Source of the DNA: Aeromicrobium phoceense
GTDB lineage: Bacteria > Actinomycetota > Actinomycetes > Propionibacteriales > Nocardioidaceae
Direction of reading: 5' to 3'
Assembly (NCBI RefSeq): GCF_013868155.1
Contig: NZ_JACEOG010000001.1
Coordinates: forward strand, 682,001 to 746,000
Length of the DNA stretch: 64,000 nucleotides
A program made the position numbers and the translations under genes. The notes below the pieces were generated by a model. The model was not told the origin of the DNA, did no database searches, and saw only the letters and a program-made list of their open reading frames with translations. Below are positions 1 to 9,273 of the stretch, piece after piece (the first letter of the stretch is position 1; each line of letters starts with the position of its first letter).

Positions 1-40
1 CTGAGCGCGGCGCGGCACTCGCGCAGCAAGGAGCATCGTC

Positions 41-943
41 ATGAGCAACCCCCGACCCGGTCTCGGCCGCGGACTCTCGGCCCTGATTCCCACCTCGCCG
101 GCCCAGGCGAAGGAGTCCGGACTCACCGAGATCCAGGGGGCCCGGCTGCGGGACATCCCCGTGGGCCAGATCTCGCCGAACCCGCGCCAGCCGCGCACGG
201 TGTTCGACGAGGAGGCCATGGGTGAGCTCGTCCACTCCATCAAGGAGATCGGCCTGCTGCAACCGATCGTGGTGCGACAGACCGGCACAGAGACCTATGA
301 GCTGATCATGGGGGAGCGGCGCTGGCGCGCCCACCAGAAGGCTGAGCTGCCGACCATCACGGCGGTCGTGCGCGAGACCACCGACGAGGACCTGCTGCGT
401 GACGCGTTGCTGGAGAACCTGCACCGGTCCGAGCTCAACCCGTTGGAGGAGGCTGCCGCGTACCAGCAGCTGCTCGAGGACTTCGGGTGCACGCAAGAGG
501 AGCTCTCCGAGCGCATCGGGCGCTCCCGTCCCCAGATCACCAACACGATCCGTCTGTTGAAGCTGCCCCCGGCCGTGCAGCGCCGGGTGGCCGCCGGTGT
601 GCTCTCGGCAGGACATGCCCGTGCCCTGTTGTCGGTGCCGAACCCCGACCTGCAGGACCGCCTGGCGTCCCGGGTCGTCGCGGAAGGGATCTCCGTGCGC
701 CAGCTCGAGGAGATCGTCCGCTTCGGCGACGAGGAGGCCACCCCGGCGGCGCGCAAGCTGTCGACGCGCCCCACCTCGGCGCGTGTCGGTGAGCTCGCAC
801 ACCGGCTCTCCGAGCGCTTCGACACGCGGGTCAAGGTCGACTTCGGCAAGTCCAAGGGCAAGATCGTGGTCGAGTTCGCCACGATCGGGGACCTGGAGCG
901 CATCGTCGAGCTGATGGACCCGGCTCCCGCTCCTCCGCAGTAG
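41..943 (+). CDS. parB: Chromosome-partitioning protein ParB
   Basis: ParB binds parS sites near the origin, spreads along DNA as a CTP-dependent clamp and works with ParA to segregate the chromosome. The 300-residue product has the ParB/Srx CTP-binding domain with the GERRWR motif around residues 89-94, then a helix-turn-helix region (about 150-175, [13 protein letters not shown]) and a C-terminal dimerisation segment. The N-terminus ([13 protein letters not shown]) is the typical ParA-contacting peptide. ATG is preceded by AAGGAG at good spacing. parA should lie just left of the window. Length and motifs are normal. Confidence 0.97.
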   Translation: MSNPRPGLGRGLSALIPTSPAQAKESGLTEIQGARLRDIPVGQISPNPRQPRTVFDEEAMGELVHSIKEIGLLQPIVVRQTGTETYELIMGERRWRAHQKAELPTITAVVRETTDEDLLRDALLENLHRSELNPLEEAAAYQQLLEDFGCTQEELSERIGRSRPQITNTIRLLKLPPAVQRRVAAGVLSAGHARALLSVPNPDLQDRLASRVVAEGISVRQLEEIVRFGDEEATPAARKLSTRPTSARVGELAHRLSERFDTRVKVDFGKSKGKIVVEFATIGDLERIVELMDPAPAPPQ

Positions 944-952
944 TCGAGAAAA

Positions 953-994
953 CAATAAAGCCACTTGTCGACAAATCGACAAGTGGCTTTATTG
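953..994. terminator. Perfect 19-bp hairpin between convergent parB and trxA
   Basis: Bases 953-971 (CAATAAAGCCACTTGTCGA) are perfectly complementary to 976-994, with a four-base CAAA loop. The AATAAAG end gives an A/T tract at both outer edges, so the structure can act as an intrinsic terminator for both parB (rightward) and trxA (leftward). Confidence 0.85.
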
Positions 995-1004
995 ATTCAG
1001 CAGG

Positions 1005-1331
1005 TCAGGCAACGAACTCCGAGATCTCGGTGAGGATCGCGGACTTGGGGCGGACGCCCACGATGCTCCGCACGAGCTCGCCCTGGTAATACAGGTTGAT
1101 CGTGGGAAGGCCGGTCACGCGGTACTGCGCGGGGGTGACCGGGTTGGCGTCGGCGTCCATCTTGACGATGGTCAGCGCGCCCTCCTTCTCGTTCGCGATC
1201 TCCTCCAGGATGGGCGCGAGCTGGCGGCACGGGCCGCACCAGGATGCCCAGAAGTCGACGAGGACCGGGCCCTCGGCCTTCAGGACGGTGGACTCGAAGT
1301 CGGCGTCGGTGACGGCGGCGATGTCAGCCAT
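1005..1331 (-). CDS. trxA: Thioredoxin
   Basis: Cytoplasmic dithiol-disulfide oxidoreductase reduced by the thioredoxin reductase encoded just upstream. The 108-residue protein carries the WCGPC redox motif (residues about 31-35, in FWASWCGPC) and the cis-proline region VTGLPTINLY. It starts 24 bases after the trxB stop, so the two are one transcription unit. The ATG is preceded by AGAGGAG. Normal length for the family. Confidence 0.97.
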   Translation of the reverse strand: MADIAAVTDADFESTVLKAEGPVLVDFWASWCGPCRQLAPILEEIANEKEGALTIVKMDADANPVTPAQYRVTGLPTINLYYQGELVRSIVGVRPKSAILTEISEFVA

Positions 1332-1355
1332 GGATTCTCCTCTGGGTGGTGGTGG

Positions 1356-2330
1356 TCAGTCGGTCAGGGCGACCGCAGGCTCGGGGAAGCCGGCATGCTC
1401 GATGTCGGCGAGGAAGCGCTCGGCGTCCAGGGCGGCCTGGCAGCCGGTGCCCGCGGCCGTGATGGCTTGGCGGTAGGTGTGGTCGACGAGGTCGCCGGCG
1501 GCGAAGACGCCGCGCAGGTTGGTGGCGGTGGAGCCGGGCTGGACGAGGACGTAGCCCTCGTCGTCGAGGTCGACCTGCCCGGTCAGCAGCTCCGAGCGCG
1601 GATCGTGACCGATGGCGATGAACAGGCCGCTGACGTCGAGCCGGCGGGTCTCACCGGTGACGGTGTCGCGCAGCGTCACGCCCTCGAGGATGCCCTCGCC
1701 GTGGATCTGGTCGACGGCGCTGTTCCACGCGAACTCGAGCTTGTCGTTGGCGTAGGCACGGTCGGCCATGATCTTGCTGGCGCGCAGCTCGTCGCGACGG
1801 TGGATCAGCGTGACCTTGTCGGCGAAGCGCGTGAGGAACAGCGCCTCCTCGACGGCGGAGTCGCCGCCACCGACGACCGCGATGTCCTTGCCGCGGAAGA
1901 AGAAGCCGTCGCACGTGGCGCACCAGCTGACGCCGTGGCCCGAGAGCGCGTCCTCGCCCTCGATGCCGAGCTTGCGGTAGCCGGAGCCCATCGCGAGGAT
2001 CACGGCGTGCGCGCGGTAGGTGTTGCCGTTGGCCAGCGCCACGGTCTTGATGTCGCCGGTGAGGTCGACCGAGGTGACGTCGTCGGACACCAGCTCGGCG
2101 CCGAAGCGGTCGGCCTGGGCGCGCAGGTTGTCCATCAGGGCCGGGCCCATGATGCCGTCGGGGAAGCCGGGGAAGTTCTCCACGTCGGTGGTGTTCATCA
2201 GGGCGCCACCAGCGGTGACGGAGCCCTCGAACACGAGCGGCTTGAGGTTGGCACGTGCGGCGTAGATGGCAGCGGTGTACCCGGAGGGGCCGGAGCCGAT
2301 GATGATGAGACTGCGGACGTCGTCGGTCAT
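1356..2330 (-). CDS. trxB: Thioredoxin reductase (NADPH)
   Basis: FAD enzyme that passes electrons from NADPH to thioredoxin. Visible parts are the FAD-binding [10 protein letters not shown] near the N-terminus, the redox CATCDG motif near residue 140, the NADPH-binding [10 protein letters not shown], and the C-terminal FAD motif FAAGDLVD. The frame is open for 41 codons further upstream, but family alignment puts the start at [11 protein letters not shown], giving 324 residues. I see no strong ribosome-binding site there. The gene lies 76 bases after the pseudokinase gene and is followed by trxA. Confidence 0.95.
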   Translation of the reverse strand: MTDDVRSLIIIGSGPSGYTAAIYAARANLKPLVFEGSVTAGGALMNTTDVENFPGFPDGIMGPALMDNLRAQADRFGAELVSDDVTSVDLTGDIKTVALANGNTYRAHAVILAMGSGYRKLGIEGEDALSGHGVSWCATCDGFFFRGKDIAVVGGGDSAVEEALFLTRFADKVTLIHRRDELRASKIMADRAYANDKLEFAWNSAVDQIHGEGILEGVTLRDTVTGETRRLDVSGLFIAIGHDPRSELLTGQVDLDDEGYVLVQPGSTATNLRGVFAAGDLVDHTYRQAITAAGTGCQAALDAERFLADIEHAGFPEPAVALTD

Positions 2331-2406
2331 GGAGGAGCGCTTTCGATCGGGTTCACGTGCTTCAACGGATTCTAGGTGGTGAATGTTCCCTGCCATCGCC
2401 GGCGGC

Positions 2407-3978
2407 TCACCGGCCGCGGACGATCGCGGCGCGGATCTCCCCGCGGTACTCACCCTCGGCGATCTGGGGCAGTCCGCGCAGCCACACGACGACGTACCGC
2501 GTGCGGACGTCGCGCGGCAGGGCGACGGAGAGGTCCTCGGCCGCGCCGTTGAGCGTGGCGACCTCGCGCAGGTCGTCGAGCGAGGTCGGCAACTCGCTGA
2601 TCGACGACGGAGCGGTCAGGATCGACAGGTCGGTGGGGCTGCCCGCGAGGCGCAGCCGCACCTGCTCGACCTGCCGCACGGTGCCGAGATCGAGGATCAG
2701 TCCGACGCCGTCCTTGAGCCCGCCCAGGTCGGCGCGGCCGTAGTACGTGCTGGTGCGCCACCCGTTGTCGGGGTCCTCGTCGAGGATGGCCTCGGCCTGC
2801 TCGGGGTTCTCGCTCCCGTCCTCGCCCTGCGGGTCGAAGTCGACGACGCGCGAGACCGGCAGCACCCGCACCGGCACGTCCGGGGCGGACTGGGCGTACG
2901 GGTCGCCCTCGCGGCCGGCCTCGCGCCCCACGAGGAACGCCAGCACGCCCGACAGGATGATCGCCGTCACCAGGCCGAGCAGCACCAGGGCCCGGTCGCC
3001 GTGCGTCATCATCTGCATGCGGGCGGCGAATCGCTCGCGGCGCGTGGGCGGCTTGGGCTCGAACGCCTTCGGGCGGCGCCGCGGGGGCTCCAGGCCGGGC
3101 GGCGGTCCCGACGGCTCGACCACGGGGTCGAGGCGCAGCAGGTCGGGCGAGGTGACGTCGTAGCCGAGCGGCTCGTCGAAGAGGTCCTCGTCGCCCTCGC
3201 GGGCCTCGTAGAGCTCACGCGCGATGTCTCCGGCGGTGGTGAGCGCGTCGTGCGGGTGCCGCGCCGGCTCCAGGATGCGGTCGCAGATGTCGTCAACGTC
3301 GCGCAGGACGCCGGCACGAACCTTCCGGGGCCGCAGGAGGTGCCCGTGCTCGGTGGGAGCGGCCCGCAGCCCGTCGACGTGCCCGCCGGGCCAGCGACTC
3401 ACCAGGCACGCGTAGAGCAGCTTGCCGAGGGCCTGCACGTCGGCGGCGCGGTAGGCCGCGAGGTCGTCGTCGGAGTCCTGGTGGTCGGCCGGCGCGAGCG
3501 CGGTGGCCACGCCGAGCCCGACGATCCGGACCGCGCCGGACTCCTTCAACATGATCTGGTGCGGCGTGAGCCGGCGGTGGACGAGGCCGCGGTCGTGCGC
3601 GTGGGCGAGCGACTCGGCCACCTCGGCGACGATTGCGGCGGCGCGGCGGTTCGGCAGCGGCGACTGGGCCAGCAGGCGGCTCAGCGGCGTGGCCTTGGCC
3701 CACTCGCGCACCACGACGTGGACGCCGTCCTCGTCCTGGAGCAGGTCGAGAACCCGCAGGAACCGGTGGTCGGTGACGCTCGTCGAGCGGCGGGCGGCCT
3801 CGAGGAAGTTCGGGCCCCGGGGATCGTCGGCGGGGAGCAGCTCGACCCGCACGTTGCGGTGCAGGACCCGGTCGACAGCACGCCAGTTGGAGGCGCCGAG
3901 GCTCTCACTGACCAGGTCGGCGAGCTCGTACCGCGAGGCGAGCACGTCACCGGAGACGTGGGGTCTCCGGTCGCTCAT
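2407..3978 (-). CDS. Membrane-anchored pseudokinase, MurJ partner type
   Basis: The 523-residue protein has a kinase-fold N-terminal domain (about 15-260), a proline/basic linker, one membrane helix (about 330-350) and an extracellular discoidin-like beta domain (about 370-510). Every catalytic kinase motif is degraded: the glycine loop lacks its glycines, the VAIK lysine is absent (NVRVELL, 42-48), HRD reads HRR (134-136) and DFG reads GLG (154-156). In Mycobacterium tuberculosis the equivalent domain is fused to MviN/MurJ (Rv3910) and, once phosphorylated, recruits FhaA. Here it is a separate gene 47 bases after murJ. It should therefore be a regulatory scaffold for lipid II flipping rather than a kinase. 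A GAGGAGGA site precedes the ATG. Confidence 0.88.
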   Translation of the reverse strand: MSDRRPHVSGDVLASRYELADLVSESLGASNWRAVDRVLHRNVRVELLPADDPRGPNFLEAARRSTSVTDHRFLRVLDLLQDEDGVHVVVREWAKATPLSRLLAQSPLPNRRAAAIVAEVAESLAHAHDRGLVHRRLTPHQIMLKESGAVRIVGLGVATALAPADHQDSDDDLAAYRAADVQALGKLLYACLVSRWPGGHVDGLRAAPTEHGHLLRPRKVRAGVLRDVDDICDRILEPARHPHDALTTAGDIARELYEAREGDEDLFDEPLGYDVTSPDLLRLDPVVEPSGPPPGLEPPRRRPKAFEPKPPTRRERFAARMQMMTHGDRALVLLGLVTAIILSGVLAFLVGREAGREGDPYAQSAPDVPVRVLPVSRVVDFDPQGEDGSENPEQAEAILDEDPDNGWRTSTYYGRADLGGLKDGVGLILDLGTVRQVEQVRLRLAGSPTDLSILTAPSSISELPTSLDDLREVATLNGAAEDLSVALPRDVRTRYVVVWLRGLPQIAEGEYRGEIRAAIVRGR

Positions 3979-4025
3979 CAGTCCTCCTCGGCCGGTGCGG
4001 GCGCACCACCTCCATCGTACGGGCG

Positions 4026-5669
4026 TCAGCCACGTCGCATGACGCTTGAGACCACATACCTCAGCTCCTCCACGCGGAGCAGGCGCGCGACCAGAACCGT
4101 GGTGGCGGCACCGGCCACGCCCACCAGGACCAGCTCACCCAGCGCGGACAGCGGCGAGAGGTCGCCCTCGGCCACGAACCGGTCCCAGCCCCAGCGGCCG
4201 AGCAGCATCACCGCGGCCGCGGCGGCACACACGAGCGCGAGCCGGACGACGAAGCGGACCGTCTCGGGGTCGGCCAGCGAGCCGATCCGCCGCGACAGCA
4301 CCGTGACCGAGATCGCCAGCCCCGCCGTGTACGCCAGTCCGTAGGCCAGGGCCAGCCGCGTGGAGACCTCGATCGGCGCGGCGCCGGTGGTGAGCGCGAC
4401 GGCCAGGCCGATGTTCGCGGCGGCGATGACCAGTTGGATCCAGAAGGGCGTCCGGGTGTCCTCCAGCGCGTAGAACCCGCGCAGGACGATGTAGTGCGTG
4501 CTGAACATGACCAGCGCCAGGGCGAACGCCGAGATGGTCGTCCCGATCGCGTCCGTGTTGCCGCGGGCCGCGCCGAATCCGGCCAGGACCGAGGCGATCG
4601 GCAGTCCGAGGCAGGCCACCGCGACCGCGATCGGCGCGATCAGCATCAGCGCCAGGCGCAGCGTGCGGCTCAGCTCGAGCCGCATCCGGGCGTAGTCGTG
4701 CTCGGCGGCGCGAGCGGCGAGGGTGGGGATGATCGCGGTCGCCAGGGACACGGTGATGACTCCGTGCGGGACCTGGCTGATCAGGAAGCCGACGTCGTAG
4801 ACGACCTGTCCGGCGCTGGAGACCTTCTGCTTCACGCCCTCGATGTCGGCGCCGGACGCGAGCCGGACGATGACGAAGTAGGAGATCTGGTTGACGACGA
4901 TGAACGCCAGGGTCCACGCGCCGAGCCGCAGCGTGTGACCGAGGCCGACGCCGCGGAAGTCGAAGCGGGGGCGGTAGTGGAAGCCGACCTGACGCAGGAA
5001 CGGCACCAGCACGAGGGCCTGCACAGCGATGCCGAGCGTGGATCCCAAGCCCAGCAGCCAGGCCTCTCCGGTGCTGAAGCCTTCGGCGGCGCCCGGGCTG
5101 GCCACGCCGAAGATCACGGCGTAGGCACCCAGCACCGCGAGGGCCACCAGGTTGTTCACGATCGGCGCCCACATCATGGGGCCGAAGCGCTGGCGCGAGT
5201 TCAGGATCTGACCGACGAGCACGAACGCGCCGTAGAAGAAGACCTGCGGCATGCACAGCAGCATCAGCAGGTAGGCCGACTCGCGCTGGCGGGTGAACTC
5301 GTCGGTGAACATGTCGGGTCCGAACAGCAGGCGCAGCAGGACCGGTACCGCCACCATCAGCAGGATCGTGGCCACGCCCAGCACGAGCAGGCCCAGGGTG
5401 ACGATGCGGTTGGCGTACGCGTCGCCCCCGTCGGGGTCGTTCTTCATGGCGCGGACGAGCTGGGGCACCAGGACGACGTTGAAGATGCCGCCGGCGACCA
5501 AGATGTAGAGCGAGTTCGGGATCGAGTTCGCGACGTTGAACAGCGAGCCGTTCAGTGCGCTGCCGACCACGGCGAGCAGCACGAGCGACCGCAGCAGGCC
5601 GGTGATGCGCGAGACGATCGTCCCGAGCGCCATCCACGCACTGGCGCGCGCGAGGTTCGGGTCACTCAT
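4026..5669 (-). CDS. murJ: Lipid II flippase MurJ (MviN family)
   Basis: Polytopic membrane protein that moves lipid-linked peptidoglycan precursor across the cytoplasmic membrane. The 547-residue product is almost entirely hydrophobic segments separated by short charged loops, consistent with the 14-helix MOP-family fold, and begins with the typical RASAWMALGTIVSRITGLLR. The frame is open further upstream, but the start at 5669 gives an 8-base overlap with the stop of the DUF6049 gene, which indicates translational coupling. It lacks the kinase-like C-terminal extension of the mycobacterial MviN, which is the next gene here. Confidence 0.95.
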   Translation of the reverse strand: MSDPNLARASAWMALGTIVSRITGLLRSLVLLAVVGSALNGSLFNVANSIPNSLYILVAGGIFNVVLVPQLVRAMKNDPDGGDAYANRIVTLGLLVLGVATILLMVAVPVLLRLLFGPDMFTDEFTRQRESAYLLMLLCMPQVFFYGAFVLVGQILNSRQRFGPMMWAPIVNNLVALAVLGAYAVIFGVASPGAAEGFSTGEAWLLGLGSTLGIAVQALVLVPFLRQVGFHYRPRFDFRGVGLGHTLRLGAWTLAFIVVNQISYFVIVRLASGADIEGVKQKVSSAGQVVYDVGFLISQVPHGVITVSLATAIIPTLAARAAEHDYARMRLELSRTLRLALMLIAPIAVAVACLGLPIASVLAGFGAARGNTDAIGTTISAFALALVMFSTHYIVLRGFYALEDTRTPFWIQLVIAAANIGLAVALTTGAAPIEVSTRLALAYGLAYTAGLAISVTVLSRRIGSLADPETVRFVVRLALVCAAAAAVMLLGRWGWDRFVAEGDLSPLSALGELVLVGVAGAATTVLVARLLRVEELRYVVSSVMRRG

Positions 5670-7707
5670 CGGGGCCCTCGAAGCCGTCGGCCTCCGGAGC
5701 CGCGGCCCGGCGGCGCCGGCCCAGGAAGCGGCGGGCCCAGGTGGCGACGACGAGAAGGCCGGCCGCGGCCATCGCGGCCCACACGATGAGCCCCACGTTG
5801 CTGCTGCGGATGTTGAACACCGCCGGCTCGCCGAAGGTGACGCCGGCGTCCGTCGCAAGACGCGCGCTGACCGTGCTCGAGGTCTGGTCTCCGAGATCGA
5901 CCTGCACCGTGAACGTGTGCCGTTCGCCCGCGTCGATCTCGACGACCTCGATGTCGTCGAGCTCCAGCGAGGGGTTGTCGGCCACCAGGTCGAGCCCCAC
6001 GCGCACGGTCTTGTCGGTCTCGTTCGCCAGCGTGAGCGGGAAGCCGCCGCGGCTGCTGGACAGGGTGATCGTGGACGGACTGTCGATCGAGATGCTGTCC
6101 AGGTCGGACTCGAGCGCCGCGAGCTCGCGACTCACGCGCTGGTCGAGCGCGGTGGTGTTCGGCCGCCAGCGCACCGACATCAGCGCCGCGATGTCGCGGT
6201 CGTGGTCGGCCCGAGTCGGGTCGACCACCACGGAGTCGTGGAGGTCGGCCACCTCCGAGAGGTTCGCGATGGAGTCGAGGGTGGCCGCGCCGAGGGAGCG
6301 CGTGTCGACCTCCTCGACCACGTCGCCGCTGTAGTTCAAGGGGGCAGAGCGGGTCAGGTCGGTGGCCGTGACCGGACGGGTGAGGCCGCCCGAGCCGCTC
6401 GTGGTCACCGCTTGCGCGATCACCGGACCACCGGTGGTGCCGGGATCCCAGCTCGGATCGACGATCGTGAGGGCGTCGGAGCGCGAGTTCCTGTCGCTCT
6501 CACGCGAAACGGCGCCCAGCGCAGCGTCGGTGAGGATCCGCTGGCGCATCGTCACGGGCGTCTCGCTGCCGGGCACGTCGGGCAGTGCGCCGTTGACGAG
6601 CAGCGGCAGGGGCCCGTTGAGCGTCTCGAGGTTCACGACCGAGCCCAGGCGAGGCTCCCAGCCGGGCAGGGTCTGGCGCGAGACCAGGGTGGGCCCGTCG
6701 CCGCGGGCGCGGATGTCCTCGAGCATCGCCAGCGTGGTGCCCGCGATCGTGGGCCACGAGGCCCGCGGGCCGCTCAGGGCGTTGTCGGCCAGGCTGTCGT
6801 CCGTGGCTCGGTCCACCCGCTTCCACAGCGTCTCGGCGTTCTCGGGGTAGCGACTCAGGGCGAGCTCGTCGGGGCGCGCGTAGGAAACGATCCACGTGGC
6901 CGAGTCGAGCGCGAGCCCTCGCAGGTCGGCCAGCCAGTCGGTCACCGCGGCGGTCTCGGCCGCGGTGAGGTCCACGCCCTTGGGCAGGTTCTCGGGATCG
7001 GTCAGCCGGGTGAGGTCGTCGAGGATCGAGGGATCCAGCACGATCGAGCGGCCCTCGCGGGGTGTCGCGGCGGCCGCGTCGAGGTAGTGGCGCAGCTGCC
7101 CCTGCTGCACCGAGCGGGCGGCCTCCTCCAGCTCGCTACCGTCGGGCTCCCACGTGGGGGTGAACGGCCAGACCAGACCGGCCGGGACCGGCGCGGCGGG
7201 ATCGGGCACCCACGGCAGGAAGGTGGTGGCCCGCGCCACCGCGTCGTTCGACCGCTGGCCCTCCTCGTCGGTGGCCAGCACCTGGACGCCGACGGGGTAC
7301 ACCCCGCCCGGTCCCGACAGGCCCAGCCGCGAGACGGGCACCGAGACCGTGAACTGGCGCACCGCTCCCGGGGCGAGGTCGCCGAGCTCGGCGAACGAGC
7401 CGGCGTCGATCACGCGCTCGCCGGTGTAGGACTGGCCGTCCTCGATGGCGGACTCGATCTGGCCGCGCGACTGGAACGGGGTGCGCGGGATGACGAGGTA
7501 GGCCTGCACCGAGGTCCAGGGCGTGGATCCGGTGTTGCGGACGATGCCGCTCATCGTGATGGTGGCGTCGGCCGACAGCCGCGAGGGCGTCAAGCCGTCG
7601 ATGCGGACGCCCAGCGAGCCGTCGGAGGCGGTGGCGCTCGGGCCCGGAGCACCCACGAGCAGTGACACCGCGACCACGAGGGCGGTCAGCCACGCGCGGA
7701 TCGTCAC
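5662..7707 (-). CDS. DUF6049 family secreted/membrane protein
   Basis: About 681 residues, exported: an N-terminal signal sequence (IRAWLTALVVAVSLLVG), a large extracellular region with beta-rich, NEW3/CARDB-like stretches, then one C-terminal membrane helix (VGLIVWAAMAAAGLLVVA) and a short acidic tail. The family sits next to murJ across Actinobacteria (Rv3909 in M. tuberculosis) and has no established function; a role in envelope assembly is inferred from context. I chose GTG at 7707 because a TACGAT -10 lies exactly 6 bases upstream, as in other leaderless genes here. The adjacent GTG at 7710 is also possible. Confidence 0.85.
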   Translation of the reverse strand: MTIRAWLTALVVAVSLLVGAPGPSATASDGSLGVRIDGLTPSRLSADATITMSGIVRNTGSTPWTSVQAYLVIPRTPFQSRGQIESAIEDGQSYTGERVIDAGSFAELGDLAPGAVRQFTVSVPVSRLGLSGPGGVYPVGVQVLATDEEGQRSNDAVARATTFLPWVPDPAAPVPAGLVWPFTPTWEPDGSELEEAARSVQQGQLRHYLDAAAATPREGRSIVLDPSILDDLTRLTDPENLPKGVDLTAAETAAVTDWLADLRGLALDSATWIVSYARPDELALSRYPENAETLWKRVDRATDDSLADNALSGPRASWPTIAGTTLAMLEDIRARGDGPTLVSRQTLPGWEPRLGSVVNLETLNGPLPLLVNGALPDVPGSETPVTMRQRILTDAALGAVSRESDRNSRSDALTIVDPSWDPGTTGGPVIAQAVTTSGSGGLTRPVTATDLTRSAPLNYSGDVVEEVDTRSLGAATLDSIANLSEVADLHDSVVVDPTRADHDRDIAALMSVRWRPNTTALDQRVSRELAALESDLDSISIDSPSTITLSSSRGGFPLTLANETDKTVRVGLDLVADNPSLELDDIEVVEIDAGERHTFTVQVDLGDQTSSTVSARLATDAGVTFGEPAVFNIRSSNVGLIVWAAMAAAGLLVVATWARRFLGRRRRAAAPEADGFEGPDE

Positions 7708-7713
7708 CACGTC

Positions 7714-7719
7714 ATCGTA
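7714..7719 (-). promoter_or_regulatory. Leaderless -10 (TACGAT) of the DUF6049 gene
   Basis: TACGAT on the minus strand, 6 bases before the GTG at 7707. It would give the DUF6049-murJ-pseudokinase-trx block its own promoter in the 44-base gap after cca. Confidence 0.5.
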
Positions 7720-7751
7720 GTGGGAGCGACGTCGGCGTCCGCGGCTGCGAC

Positions 7752-9176
7752 TCAGCGCGCGGCCCACCACGCGCGCAACGCCTCGATCGCCTGCTCCTCG
7801 GGCAGCGGACCGCGGTCCATGCGCAGGTCCAGCAGGAACCGGTAGGCCTCGCCGACCTCGCGGCCGGGACCGATGTCCAGGACCTCCATGATGCGGTTGC
7901 CGTCGAGGTCGGGGCGGATGGACTGCAGCTCCTCCTGCGCGGCCAGCTGGCCGATGCGCTGCTCCAGCTCGTCGTAGGTGCGCTGGAGGCGCAGCGCCTT
8001 GCGCTGGTTGCGGGTGGTGCTGTCGGCGCGGGTGAGGATGTGCAGGCGCTCGAGCTGGTCGCCCGCGTCGCGGACGTAGCGCCGAACCGCGGAGTCGGTC
8101 CACTCGCCGGTGCCGTAGCCGTGGAACCGCAGGTGCAGCTCCACGAGCATGGCGACGTCATCGGTGATCTCGTTGGGGTAGCGCAGCGCGCGCATGCGCT
8201 TGCGGGCCAGCTTCGCCCCGACGACGTCGTGGTGGTGGAACGTGACGGTGCCGTCGCCGGTGAACCGCCGGGTGCGCGGCTTGCCGATGTCGTGCAGCAG
8301 GGCGGCGAGCCGGATCGTGAGGTCGGGACGCTCCTCCAGCCGGTGCTCGAGCGCGATCGCCTGCTCCAGCACGGTCAGCGAGTGCTCGTAGACGTCCTTG
8401 TGGCGGTGGTGCTCGTCGCGCTCCAGCTGCAGCGCGGGCAGCTCGGGCAGCACCCGCTCGGCCAGGCCGGTGTCCACGAGGACGCGCAGGCCCAGGACCG
8501 GGTGGTCCGACAGCAGCAGCTTGTTCAGCTCGTCGCGGACGCGCTCGGCCGAGACGATCTGGATGCGATCGGCCATGGCGACCATCGCCTCGGTGACGTC
8601 AGGCGCGGCGATGAAGCCGAGCTGGCCGACGAAGCGGGCCGCGCGCATCATCCGCAGCGGGTCGTCGCCGAAGGAGATGTCGGGACCGATCGGCGTGCGC
8701 AGGGTGCGGTCGGCGAGGTCGTCGAGTCCACCGTGGACGTCGACGAACTCCAGGCCGGGCAGCCGGACCGCCATCGCGTTCACGGTGAAGTCGCGCCGCG
8801 CGAGGTCGTCGTTCAGGTTCGTGCCGAACGCCACGACCGGCTTGCGCGACTGGGGGTCGTACTCGTCGGCGCGGTAGGTGGTGATCTCGAGGGTCTCGGT
8901 GCCCTTGCGGACGCCGATGGTGCCGAAGGCGCGGCCGACGTCCCACGTGGTGTCGGCCCAGCCCTTGACGATCCGCTCGATCTCGTCGGGCGAGGCGGAG
9001 GTCGTGAAGTCGAGGTCGGTGACGGGCCGGCCCAGCAGCGCGTCGCGCACGGGCCCGCCGACGAGGGCGATCTCGTGGCCGGCGCCATCGAAACGGGCGC
9101 CCAGCTCGGTCAGCACGGGATGCGTCGCACCCAACTCGTCGAGGCGCGTCTTCTCGTGCGCGGTCAATTCGGCCAC
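7752..9176 (-). CDS. cca: CCA tRNA nucleotidyltransferase
   Basis: Adds or repairs the CCA end of tRNAs (often labelled PcnA in actinobacteria). The 474-residue product shows the nucleotidyltransferase signature LVGGPVRDALLGR with the DLDF metal-binding pair, RRDFTVNAMAV, the RMMRAARF motif, and a C-terminal HD domain (LAALLHDIGKPRTR). The GTG at 9176 is chosen because TAGACT lies 8 bases upstream and family members begin about here; an in-frame ATG at 9227 would add 17 residues. In M. tuberculosis the pcnA homologue points away from the mviN cluster, whereas here it precedes it on the same strand. Confidence 0.93.
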   Translation of the reverse strand: MAELTAHEKTRLDELGATHPVLTELGARFDGAGHEIALVGGPVRDALLGRPVTDLDFTTSASPDEIERIVKGWADTTWDVGRAFGTIGVRKGTETLEITTYRADEYDPQSRKPVVAFGTNLNDDLARRDFTVNAMAVRLPGLEFVDVHGGLDDLADRTLRTPIGPDISFGDDPLRMMRAARFVGQLGFIAAPDVTEAMVAMADRIQIVSAERVRDELNKLLLSDHPVLGLRVLVDTGLAERVLPELPALQLERDEHHRHKDVYEHSLTVLEQAIALEHRLEERPDLTIRLAALLHDIGKPRTRRFTGDGTVTFHHHDVVGAKLARKRMRALRYPNEITDDVAMLVELHLRFHGYGTGEWTDSAVRRYVRDAGDQLERLHILTRADSTTRNQRKALRLQRTYDELEQRIGQLAAQEELQSIRPDLDGNRIMEVLDIGPGREVGEAYRFLLDLRMDRGPLPEEQAIEALRAWWAAR

Positions 9177-9184
9177 AAGGATCG

Positions 9185-9190
9185 AGTCTA
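9185..9190 (-). promoter_or_regulatory. -10 (TAGACT) of cca
   Basis: TAGACT on the minus strand, 8 bases before the chosen GTG. It fits a leaderless or near-leaderless cca transcript. Confidence 0.5.
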
Positions 9191-9212
9191 TCGGTCTCGG
9201 CGCCGCGTCACG

Positions 9213-9218
9213 TATGCT
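9213..9218 (+). promoter_or_regulatory. -10 (TATGCT) of the ABC-F transcript
   Basis: TATGCT on the plus strand. Transcription would start about 7 bases downstream, at or next to the A of an ATG at 9226 that opens a three-codon ORF. I see no convincing -35. Confidence 0.55.
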
Positions 9219-9225
9219 GGAGCGC

Positions 9226-9237
9226 ATGGAGAACTGA
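9226..9237 (+). CDS. Candidate leaderless upstream ORF Met-Glu-Asn
   Basis: ATG GAG AAC TGA lies 7 bases after a TATGCT -10, so the mRNA probably begins at this start codon. It ends 36 bases before the ABC-F start. ABC-F resistance genes in several bacteria are controlled by ribosome stalling on short leader ORFs, and this may be a minimal version. Translation is inferred only. Confidence 0.4.
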   Translation: MEN

Positions 9238-9273
9238 GATCCCGCCCCGCCCACCCGCGACCCGGAGATCTCC

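Noticed and set aside
1395-7665. Long plus-strand ORFs (326, 653, 451 and 709 codons) opposite trxB, the pseudokinase, murJ and DUF6049 genes
   Set aside because: They mirror the codon positions of well-identified minus-strand genes, have low-complexity Arg/Ala/Gly/Val composition and no family motif; typical antisense ORFs in GC-rich DNA.
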